A stretch of 26,623 nt of DNA from IMG/VR virus record IMGVR_UViG_3300046010_009488, positions 1 through 26,623 of that record; one strand, given 5' to 3'. The position numbers were made by a program, and so were the translations under genes. Below, in pieces: positions 1 through 6,035 of the stretch; within the stretch, counting starts at the first letter, position 1, and every line of letters starts with the position of its first letter. This DNA is from a virus. The notes beneath the pieces were generated by a model. That model was given only the letters and a program-made list of their open reading frames with translations. It ran no database searches and was not told the DNA's origin.

Positions 1-240
1 TAATAATTTTTTATCTAAATCTTGTAGTTCGATAATACCTTGTTTCCAAAGTATACGAGCCTCGTGGATTAAATCAATATGAGATTTAGAACCAGGGCGG
101 AATATGTTTTCGTGTAATTGAATTTGATTACTCAAATGATATCGCATACCCTCAGATATAGGGGCGATATGTTGTTTTGATTCATTTAATATAGGTGCCT
201 TGTCGCAAGCATTACACCCACAATCACATTTTTTCTTCAT
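1..240 (-). CDS. Cysteine-rich phage protein, 3' end beyond window
   Basis: The minus strand is open from an ATG at 240 to the window edge, giving 80 residues of a longer protein. The N-terminus is lysine-rich and carries a tight cysteine cluster, CDCGCNAC at residues 5-12, which could bind a metal. A segment around residues 43-80 (ENIFRPGS, then HEARILWKQGIIEL) looks to me like a conserved hypothetical family seen in marine T4-like phages; this is recalled from memory and not searched. The ATG follows the 263-715 stop by 22 nt. Function is unknown. By position, next to the lysis pair and small structural-type genes, it may be a virion or head-assembly component. Confidence 0.75.
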   Translation of the reverse strand, partial: MKKKCDCGCNACDKAPILNESKQHIAPISEGMRYHLSNQIQLHENIFRPGSKSHIDLIHEARILWKQGIIELQDLDKKLL

Positions 241-262
241 CGGTAGCATTTCCGATAAATAT

Positions 263-715
263 TTAATGAGCTAGTAAATAAACCAAAGGAGCAATAATGA
301 TTAATGATGCTCCACCTGTTATAAATGTTGCTTTAACCCATTTATTTTTTTCATTAACGGTTTTATTTAACTCAATTTTTGTATTTTCATGGGATATATA
401 CTCAGTATTATATTTATCTTGAAAATCTTTAGCTACAGTTAATAAACTGTTATATTCATTATTTAAATGATCATAAGCTGCTCTTTCTCTTTCGATTTGT
501 AAATCAGCATCCATAGCATATTTTTCCCATTTTGCTTTTTCAAGCTTACAACCTTCAAGTTGTTTAAATTTTACTAATAATTCAATTTCTTGTTTGTTAG
601 TAAAAAATATACCAGTATCACCACTAAAGACAATACGTTTAGGGGTTAAGTGTTGACCACATGCTATCACGTTGGTCAATAGTATAATTATGGATATTAG
701 AAATGTCTTTAGCAT
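263..715 (-). CDS. Outer-membrane lipoprotein spanin candidate (o-/u-spanin-like)
   Basis: This 150-residue protein begins with a lipoprotein signal peptide: a lysine at residue 3, a hydrophobic stretch at about 5-18, and a lipobox VIAC ending at Cys19. The middle, about residues 45-125, is charged and helical and likely forms a coiled coil. The C-terminus, about residues 129-148, is a strong transmembrane helix. A lipid anchor at one end and a membrane helix at the other is the layout of unimolecular spanins such as T1 gp11, which join outer and inner membranes at lysis. The start lies inside the upstream gene (77-nt overlap in another frame), as in Rz/Rz1 pairs. The start is fixed because only it includes the signal peptide. 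The assignment is architectural, since spanins share little sequence. Confidence 0.7.
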   Translation of the reverse strand: MLKTFLISIIILLTNVIACGQHLTPKRIVFSGDTGIFFTNKQEIELLVKFKQLEGCKLEKAKWEKYAMDADLQIERERAAYDHLNNEYNSLLTVAKDFQDKYNTEYISHENTKIELNKTVNEKNKWVKATFITGGASLIIIAPLVYLLAH

Positions 716-971
716 TTTTTATTTGAATATATTGGATTTCTGTTTTAACGTTTGCTTGAGCACTGTCATAATCCTGCTTTAGTTTAGTGTATGAGTTATT
801 CAATGAATCTACAATATGACTTAAACTATCAATACTATTATCGACTGGGTGTGTTACTGGTCTTATTGGCTTGCTATGTTTTATTATAATGTGAACAAAA
901 AATGCTATAACAAAAAACCAAGGTAATATGATATACCAATTTTTTTTTATAAATTCAATTGATGTTTTCAT
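639..971 (-). CDS. Inner-membrane spanin candidate (i-spanin, Rz-like)
   Basis: The 110-residue product has a short cationic N-terminus, one transmembrane helix at about residues 11-30, and a C-terminal region of about 75 residues that is polar and helix-prone (IDSLSHIVDSLNNSYTKLKQ). This N-in/C-out topology is that of Rz-type inner-membrane spanins, whose periplasmic coiled coil contacts an outer-membrane lipoprotein. The next gene starts 77 nt before this one ends and encodes such a lipoprotein. The upstream gene ends at the base where this one begins (971). A role as another small membrane-anchored phage protein cannot be excluded. Confidence 0.65.
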   Translation of the reverse strand: MKTSIEFIKKNWYIILPWFFVIAFFVHIIIKHSKPIRPVTHPVDNSIDSLSHIVDSLNNSYTKLKQDYDSAQANVKTEIQYIQIKNAKDISNIHNYTIDQRDSMWSTLNP

Positions 972-1549
972 TATACTGGTAGTGTTTCTTCAGGTGCTTC
1001 TTCTTCAGCAGGTGGTGTTCCCTCAATTCCTGGTTCAGGTACTGTTTCGTCTGCTGGTATTTCGCCTCCTATTGGTACTTCACCTATTGGTGCTTCGCCG
1101 CCTCCCATTTCTTCTTTATCAGGCTCAGCTCCACCACCGTATACTAGTATACGGGCAATAGATGCAGCAGCGCGTTCTTCTTCATTTAGGTTATTTAAAT
1201 AATATTTTTTACCTTCTATTTTAGCGATCCAAGAACGTTCAGTATATATTAAATAAAAGAATTGATCATTAGCTAATATAATTTTAAATGTAGTAGGACG
1301 AGGAGCTACCCACCATATGTCAGATATAAAATCTTCATATTGGTCTGTGAGTAGATCTTTTATAACACTTTTTAAGGATGGGAATTGGGTTAAGACAGGA
1401 AATAATTCTTTATCGAAATTAACATCTTCAGGTGATACACCAAGTATATCTTCTTGGGTTTCTATTGAATCCTTACCTGCAGTTTTAGCCGCATAGACAC
1501 GTTGAGCTATGTTTTGTATTTTATCTACTAATTCTTTTCTGCTAGCCAT
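971..1549 (-). CDS. Hypothetical phage protein with acidic Pro/Gly/Glu-rich tail
   Basis: The 192-residue protein has two parts. Residues 1 to about 135 look globular and mixed alpha/beta, with a tryptophan/tyrosine-rich core (DIWWVAPRPTTFKIIL and a following beta-type stretch). Residues from about 138 to the end form a low-complexity acidic tail of Gly, Pro and Glu, with repeated units such as APIGEVPIGGEIP. The tail is probably disordered. It sits in a run of small genes between the histone-like gene and the spanin pair. I do not recognise the family. A head, neck or scaffold accessory role is possible from context only. The start at 1549 follows an A-rich stretch. Confidence 0.75.
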   Translation of the reverse strand: MASRKELVDKIQNIAQRVYAAKTAGKDSIETQEDILGVSPEDVNFDKELFPVLTQFPSLKSVIKDLLTDQYEDFISDIWWVAPRPTTFKIILANDQFFYLIYTERSWIAKIEGKKYYLNNLNEEERAAASIARILVYGGGAEPDKEEMGGGEAPIGEVPIGGEIPADETVPEPGIEGTPPAEEEAPEETLPV

Positions 1550-1550
1550 C

Positions 1551-2030
1551 TTATTTGTTTAAGTAGTATACTTCTCTTTTTTCCTCATCCATAGATACAG
1601 GATTCGGTAATGACTGATATTTTAAGTACTGGGTTATAGAATCTAAGTATTCGTTAGCTTTGGTTAGTTTACTTTGCACCCATGCTTCTAGTTGAGTATT
1701 GTCATCTAACATATCAAATACCTCTTGGGCATTTTGAATTACATTGCGTAATTCAGATTTAGCCATTTCACCCTCATAATCCAAATTTTGGTTTAAATTT
1801 TCTTCTACTTCAGTAGATTTAGGCTCAGGTTTAGCAGCTAATTTTTTCTTAATTAGGTTTTTTAATCTTTCTTCGTTCATAATTTGTACTTGAGATTTAG
1901 CTATATTCATTGCACGACCACGCATCACATTTTGTGCCTCTTTTTTATACCTTTTAATGAATTTCTTTTTATTCTTCTTCATTGCTTGGTAAATACCTTC
2001 TGCTCTATCTAATACTGCATTTGATACCAT
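1551..2030 (-). CDS. Putative virion/prohead-associated helical protein
   Basis: The 159-residue product begins with a very basic segment (residues 17-30 include MKKNKKKFIKRYKKE) and a second helical stretch (NEERLKNLIKKKLAAKPEP). A more acidic C-terminal half contains QLEAWVQSKLTKANEYLDS followed by ITQYLKY. That last element is a motif I recall recurring in structural and core proteins of marine T4-like phages. The basic N-terminus could contact DNA or an acidic scaffold. The next gene begins 2 nt after this one ends. The likely role is internal head or scaffold protein, but only context and the weak motif support it. Confidence 0.7.
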   Translation of the reverse strand: MVSNAVLDRAEGIYQAMKKNKKKFIKRYKKEAQNVMRGRAMNIAKSQVQIMNEERLKNLIKKKLAAKPEPKSTEVEENLNQNLDYEGEMAKSELRNVIQNAQEVFDMLDDNTQLEAWVQSKLTKANEYLDSITQYLKYQSLPNPVSMDEEKREVYYLNK

Positions 2031-2054
2031 GTGTGTCCCAATTTAAAATAGTTA

Positions 2055-2073
2055 GGGGGAGCCAAGCTCCCCT
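2055..2073 (-). terminator. GC-rich hairpin, possible terminator or processing site
   Basis: A perfect 7-bp stem (GGGGAGC pairing with GCTCCCC, plus one possible wobble pair) encloses a 3-nt loop. It lies 18 nt after the stop of the histone-like gene in an otherwise AT-rich gap. On the minus strand it is followed by TAACTATTTT, which is not a clean T-run, so termination may be partial. Confidence 0.5.
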
Positions 2074-2090
2074 ATAACCGTTTTGATGTT

Positions 2091-2264
2091 TTACTTTGCT
2101 TTACCTTCAGCAACAGAAGCCTTACGATATTCGTTAGCTACTTTTTTAACTTCGCCTGCAATCTTGCGTGCACGTCCTTGTGCTGCTTTAGATCCTTTAG
2201 CGTGTTCTGCTGTTAACTCTTCTAGTAAAACATGCAACTTTTCTAATAACTCTTGACTGTTCAT
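2091..2264 (-). CDS. Histone H1-like small basic DNA-binding protein
   Basis: A 57-codon gene read directly from the sequence: it starts MNSQELLEKL and ends ASVAEGKAK before a TAA at 2093-2091. The central part, AKGSKAAQGRARKIAGEVKK (residues 22-41), followed by a helical KVANEYRK stretch, matches the pattern I know from Bacteroidota histone-H1/Hc1-like proteins (a KGNKAAGTRARKALQE-type core). The protein is basic and alanine/lysine-rich. It would bind and compact DNA, either phage DNA for packaging or the host nucleoid. The gene has its own gap on both sides: a TATAAATA box upstream at 2290-2283 and a GC-rich hairpin downstream, so it may be a separate or boosted transcription unit. This is the best host-lineage marker in the window. 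Confidence 0.8.
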   Translation of the reverse strand: MNSQELLEKLHVLLEELTAEHAKGSKAAQGRARKIAGEVKKVANEYRKASVAEGKAK

Positions 2265-2282
2265 AGATTTTATTTATTTGTT

Positions 2283-2290
2283 TATTTATA
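2283..2290 (-). promoter_or_regulatory. TATAAATA box, candidate T4-type late promoter
   Basis: Read on the minus strand this is an exact TATAAATA, the core of T4 late promoters used by gp55-type sigma factors. It ends 18 nt before the ATG of the histone-like gene, leaving room for a short leader. A gp55-like gene is present at 25525-26226. In so AT-rich a gap a chance match is possible. Confidence 0.35.
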
Positions 2291-2665
2291 TTATGCTTGT
2301 CCGCTTGTAGGTATTTGTGTCTTCAAGAAGAACAAAGCTGTATTTCCGATTTGTCTGATGAGCTTATCTTTGGTTTCGCCATCAGGTAATTGTTTAGCAG
2401 CATCTAAGGCCATTTGTAAGCCTTGTCCGATTGCTTTTTCACTAGCATCTCCACCACTCATATCCATGCTCATATCTGCTCCCATATCCATAACTGGTGC
2501 TTCCTCAGCAGGTGCTACATCTATGTCTAAAGATGCTTCATCATCTGCAGGTTCATCTATTTCGATGTCTTCAATAGGTGGTAATTCGTCTTTTTTCTTT
2601 TTTTCAAGTAAAGATATTTCTTCTTGAACTAGTCTATTTATTAATTCTTTTGCTCTAGTGTTCAT
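2291..2665 (-). CDS. Hypothetical acidic phage protein
   Basis: The 124-residue product has a basic helical N-terminus (residues 1-25, MNTRAKELINRLVQEEISLL, then a KKKK patch). A long acidic middle at about residues 28-72 is rich in Asp, Glu, Ala and Met (including MGADMSMDMSGG). A helical C-terminus contains GLQMALDAAKQLPDGETKDK. Length, charge and position among small genes are reminiscent of prohead core or internal proteins, but I recognise no family. The start follows the ATATTTAT motif by 11 nt. Confidence 0.7.
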   Translation of the reverse strand: MNTRAKELINRLVQEEISLLEKKKKDELPPIEDIEIDEPADDEASLDIDVAPAEEAPVMDMGADMSMDMSGGDASEKAIGQGLQMALDAAKQLPDGETKDKLIRQIGNTALFFLKTQIPTSGQA

Positions 2666-2685
2666 TATATTTTATTATAAATATG

Positions 2686-2994
2686 TTATTTTTTAATGGG
2701 AACACAATTTGGTACTTGTTTACCGTTTTTGTCTTTCATCCCAATTTGCTCATATCCTTTCCAACATGGTTTACCTTCATTTAATTTTTTATTAACAGCA
2801 TTCTTAACAATTTCGTATACTCTATCCTTTGGGTCAATCCAAGGTCTTGCATTAGTACGAATAGCATCCTGTAGACGAAGGTATTTTTGTCTTAATTCGT
2901 CTTGGGTTTCGCCACCTTTAATTTTAATCTTAATATCTTCTTTATATTTAGGGTAACGCTCTAAAAGATCATTAATTATTTCTAGATAATCCAT
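2686..2994 (-). CDS. Small phage protein with CWKGYxxxGMK...NCVP C-terminal motif
   Basis: The 102-residue protein is mostly charged helix (residues 1-70). It ends in a distinct cysteine-containing tail: PCWKGYEQIGMKDKNGKQ, then VPNCVPIKK. I recall this C-terminal tail (Cys-Trp-x-Gly-Tyr, Gly-Met-Lys, Asn-Cys-Val-Pro) from many otherwise unrelated structural proteins of marine tailed phages. Its two cysteines might form a disulfide or metal site. The stop of the upstream gene overlaps the first base of this gene's start codon (2994). No enzymatic motif is visible; a virion or assembly role is a guess. Confidence 0.7.
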   Translation of the reverse strand: MDYLEIINDLLERYPKYKEDIKIKIKGGETQDELRQKYLRLQDAIRTNARPWIDPKDRVYEIVKNAVNKKLNEGKPCWKGYEQIGMKDKNGKQVPNCVPIKK

Positions 2995-3356
2995 TATCGT
3001 AAGTTTTGTAATTTATAAATAGTTGATCTAATTAAATCAGTAATAACATCTAATTGGTTTTTAATGTTGGTATCACTAATAGTGTCGTATATATCACAAA
3101 CTGATTTGCTGAGTGCTTCTAGATATGCAATTACTTGCTGTCCATTATTGTACTCCATTAAGTTAAAATTAGAATAACCTTTTATAATACCGTATTTACC
3201 CTGGTATGATTCAACTAATGCATCGATTAGGGGGATAATCCCGTCATAGTATGCATTTAAAGCCATATGTTCAGCATATGATTGTGTTTGTAAATGAAAA
3301 ATATGGGTTTGAGTACGAGAATGAAATAAATATGATATTAATTTAGTAAAATCCAT
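2994..3356 (-). CDS. Ferritin/Dps-like helical protein (DUF5856-type)
   Basis: The 120-residue product is predicted almost wholly helical. Its N-terminal helix carries FHSRTQTHIFHLQTQSYAEH (residues 11-30), and the next helix carries a spaced YYDGIIPLIDALVESYQG. The His/Gln/Glu spacing and the YDGIIPLID block resemble a phage family I know as ferritin- or Dps-like (DUF5856). Whether it binds iron or DNA cannot be told from sequence, because the canonical ExxH pairs are not obvious. The start follows the ATATTTAT motif by 15 nt. Confidence 0.65.
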   Translation of the reverse strand: MDFTKLISYLFHSRTQTHIFHLQTQSYAEHMALNAYYDGIIPLIDALVESYQGKYGIIKGYSNFNLMEYNNGQQVIAYLEALSKSVCDIYDTISDTNIKNQLDVITDLIRSTIYKLQNLR

Positions 3357-3382
3357 GTCTAACTTTTATATATAAATATTGA

Positions 3383-3979
3383 CTACTTTTTCAAGCCTTC
3401 AAGATATTTAATGGTTTCTTCTTTATTTTCTAACAACTTTTGTTTAGCATTACCAGACCAACGTTCCATATCACCTGCTTCTGTTATATATGATTTATTT
3501 TTAGTATTTATTTCTTCATCTATCCAAATGTTAAATTCATGAATCATACCATCAATGTCTGAGTTAATGATGTGTTTTTCATACTCAGGCCATAGTCCTT
3601 TTATTTTTAATTCTGTTTCAAAATCTACCTGGCAGTTAAAACATCTTTTGTATTGTAGATAAAAACGTTTGTCTAGATGTGGTTTCATTACTTTAGTGCA
3701 ACATGGACAAAATAATGGTAGATTAATCTCCTTTTTAGCAGTATCTAGTTTGGTAATATTTTGTTTAACACCATTTTTGATAGTCCAAGTTCGATCATCT
3801 TCTTCCCATATATCACCTTCTTCATGGTGTTCATGTTGCTTAGTATAACCAGTACCTACAGTAGCTTTCTCACCATATTTACCTGTCATAAGGTTACGAA
3901 GACGTTGTACGTCTTTTTCCTTAAATTCTTTTTTTAAAACATTTTCTGCCATAACTTTTTTTATTGTAAATTTTCCCAC
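3383..3979 (-). CDS. Zinc-finger phage protein, conserved hypothetical
   Basis: The 198-residue product carries a four-cysteine zinc site: CPCC (residues 91-94) and CFNC (residues 113-116), separated by a basic aromatic loop. This is followed by an acidic helical region (VDFETELKIKGLWPEYE). The layout matches a hypothetical protein I recall from T4-like cyanophages and relatives. The N-terminal VLKKEFKEKDVQRLRNLMTG also fits that family. The ATG at 3979 lies inside the upstream gene, giving a 19-nt overlap. A second in-frame ATG at 3952 (MAENVL), after an A-run and 8 nt past the upstream stop at 3961, is an equally good or better start. The role is unknown; nucleic-acid or protein binding is plausible. 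Confidence 0.75.
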   Translation of the reverse strand: MGKFTIKKVMAENVLKKEFKEKDVQRLRNLMTGKYGEKATVGTGYTKQHEHHEEGDIWEEDDRTWTIKNGVKQNITKLDTAKKEINLPLFCPCCTKVMKPHLDKRFYLQYKRCFNCQVDFETELKIKGLWPEYEKHIINSDIDGMIHEFNIWIDEEINTKNKSYITEAGDMERWSGNAKQKLLENKEETIKYLEGLKK

Positions 3980-5226
3980 TCTCTAAAAAATCTACCGTTT
4001 CCATCTCGGTATGCTTCTAGTTCTAATTCTTTTAGATAGTCGTCTTCATTTATGTTTTGTCCTTGAATATTTGTTAATTTACCCTCAAGATTTTGTTTAT
4101 GATGAATCATTTCATGAGCATATGAACGTAATACATCTTTTGGATGACGACCATATGTGTATAAAGTAATTGATTTTTCTTCTGGGTTGTAATATGCTGT
4201 TTTACCAAAGAAATTTTTAGCATTTTCTATATCATCTTCTATAAAATTAATATCAGGTAATGGCTCAACATTAATGTGATCCATCATGTAATCGGTTAGT
4301 GATATTAATTTTTCGATGAATTCTACATTGTGTTCTAGGAAATTAGATACTTTTTCAGTAGCAGTAGGTATAATAATGTCCATATCTAATTCATTAGTTT
4401 CAGGCTCAAAATTATTATTACCAATAGCAATTATTATTTTATTTTTATCTTTATTGATTTTAAAATCAGGTGGTGATAAGTTTTTATAATAATCTTTATA
4501 GTAATCTACTCTAGTAAACTCAGGTGATATATCTAAATTTGATTGTTTACTTTGCAATGGTTTAAAGAAATCATTTGTTTCTTCTTTAGGAGTATTATCA
4601 TGTCCACATTTATGACACATAAATAAATCATCTCCACCATCTTTTATTTTCCATGTCCAACCACAACTATCACAAACTATACTATCACCTACAATTTCTT
4701 CAGATATGTTATCACGCCCATATATGTAGGCCCAATACGTACCATCTTCTCTATCTACAATATCCTTATCACCTATATTAAATTGTTTTTTAACAGCAGC
4801 TTTATATATTCTATCCCTTTGAGTTTCCCCAGTTTTAGGTTTGCCTTTTTTTTCTATAGATGACCAACTAAGTACTTTAACATTAGAATTTTTACTAATA
4901 TAATCTTTAGCAATAGCAATAATAGTAGCTATTATTCGATATATATCCCCAGCATTTGTTTCTGGGTAGGTCATAGTATCATGGCTTGTGCCGACTCCAA
5001 AGTCTATACCTATTCTATCACCGTATTGGAATATATCTACAATATATGATTCATACGGGGTGTGAAAAGAGTAGGTGTAGTATGATTTTGCTCTAAAAGG
5101 GTAGGCATCTGTTAGTTTTTCAAATACTTCTGTTACTTTAGGAGTATCTTTAATTAAATGCTCAACCCTAGCTAATTCTTCTTTATTTAGAAACGGTGTT
5201 ACAAGATCCCTTACTGATGGTATCAT
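3961..5226 (-). CDS. Modular zinc-ribbon / HExxH metallopeptidase-like protein
   Basis: Three parts are visible in 421 residues. Residues 1 to about 150 form a mixed alpha/beta domain (YTYSFHTPYESYIVDIF, then DRIGIDFGVGTSHDTM) that I recognise only as a phage domain without a clear name. Residues 185-207 form a zinc ribbon, with CDSC at 185-188 and CHKC at 204-207 around an acidic DGGDD loop. The C-terminal part contains HEMIH at 371-375, the zincin HExxH motif. Glu404 in LELEA is a candidate third ligand, as in gluzincins. Substrates could be host proteins, capsid or scaffold. The start overlaps the upstream nuclease stop by 4 nt (ATGA), so the two are probably translationally coupled. Confidence 0.8.
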   Translation of the reverse strand: MIPSVRDLVTPFLNKEELARVEHLIKDTPKVTEVFEKLTDAYPFRAKSYYTYSFHTPYESYIVDIFQYGDRIGIDFGVGTSHDTMTYPETNAGDIYRIIATIIAIAKDYISKNSNVKVLSWSSIEKKGKPKTGETQRDRIYKAAVKKQFNIGDKDIVDREDGTYWAYIYGRDNISEEIVGDSIVCDSCGWTWKIKDGGDDLFMCHKCGHDNTPKEETNDFFKPLQSKQSNLDISPEFTRVDYYKDYYKNLSPPDFKINKDKNKIIIAIGNNNFEPETNELDMDIIIPTATEKVSNFLEHNVEFIEKLISLTDYMMDHINVEPLPDINFIEDDIENAKNFFGKTAYYNPEEKSITLYTYGRHPKDVLRSYAHEMIHHKQNLEGKLTNIQGQNINEDDYLKELELEAYRDGNGRFFREWENLQ

Positions 5227-6035
5227 TCTTCAATTTTGTCATAAATATTAGGATCTAATTGAATTTCGATAGGATATTGATCACTGTTAGGCTTTGGGTC
5301 AGGATTTTCTAATTTAAACAACTCATATACATGTTCAAATAATTTAAAGTTGTCTTCAATTGAACGAGTTGGCTCATATATTTCCCATCCTTTACCTTGC
5401 ATTGATTTACCTTTTTTATCTTCACCACGTTTAGATGATTTTAACCAGATGATTCCTACACGTTCAATTTTTTCTTCAAATGTTTCATTCCATGCCTCAG
5501 CATATGCAGCTAGTTGTAAATCCATAGCTGTGTGTAGTGAGTTAGATGTTTTCATATCTAATAACCATTTTACACCATCAATTTCTACTACTAAGTCACA
5601 AGTACCTGCGTATTTGTGTTTGTCTGAGAATAAGTGGATTTCGCTTTCAATTAATACTGGTTTAAAGTTGGTCCAAAATTCGTGGAATTTTAGGATCATT
5701 TTCCATACGTCTAATGAATAATTTGAATATCCATCTTTATTTAGCCACTCAATTTTTTCACCTAACAAATAACGTTCAATAGCATCATGTACTTGGGTAC
5801 CTTCATCAGCTGCTTTCTTAACTATAATATCGGCATTGTGACCTACATCTTTTAACCAAGTTTCAAAAAATTTACCTTTAGGTAAAAATTGTAATATACT
5901 TGTTACAGATGGATAATAATCATTATTTCTACTATAAAATCGGTTATCGTTAATATTTACTCGTTTTGAAGTTGGATCCATATGGAGTATACGAGTAACA
6001 CTCTTTTTATAAATACTTACATTTTTTTCAATCAT
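5223..6035 (-). CDS. PD-(D/E)XK nuclease, RecB/Cas4-like exonuclease
   Basis: The 270-residue protein has the ordered motifs of the RecB/Cas4 nuclease superfamily. These are a helical GTQVHDAIERYL (residues 79-90, motif I His83), an acidic strand with Glu130/Glu132, GTCDLVVEIDG (Asp147), LLDMKTS (Asp160 and Lys162), and the QLAAYAEAW helix (Gln174-Tyr178). It probably degrades or trims DNA ends in phage recombination or host DNA breakdown. No four-cysteine iron-sulfur cluster of the Cas4 type is visible. The gene overlaps the primase stop and the metalloprotein start by 4 nt each, so the three form one translational block. Confidence 0.9.
   Translation of the reverse strand: MIEKNVSIYKKSVTRILHMDPTSKRVNINDNRFYSRNNDYYPSVTSILQFLPKGKFFETWLKDVGHNADIIVKKAADEGTQVHDAIERYLLGEKIEWLNKDGYSNYSLDVWKMILKFHEFWTNFKPVLIESEIHLFSDKHKYAGTCDLVVEIDGVKWLLDMKTSNSLHTAMDLQLAAYAEAWNETFEEKIERVGIIWLKSSKRGEDKKGKSMQGKGWEIYEPTRSIEDNFKLFEHVYELFKLENPDPKPNSDQYPIEIQLDPNIYDKIEE

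Noticed and set aside
928-1161. Plus-strand open frame with a Leu/Val-rich product
   Set aside because: It is the antisense of the Pro/Gly/Glu-rich tail and would be a hydrophobic low-complexity peptide with no start context.
2253-2627. Plus-strand open frame of 124 codons opposite the acidic 124-residue protein
   Set aside because: It mirrors the minus-strand gene, has a Ser-rich composition typical of an antisense shadow, and would span the H1-like gene's gap. The minus-strand frame fits the operon.
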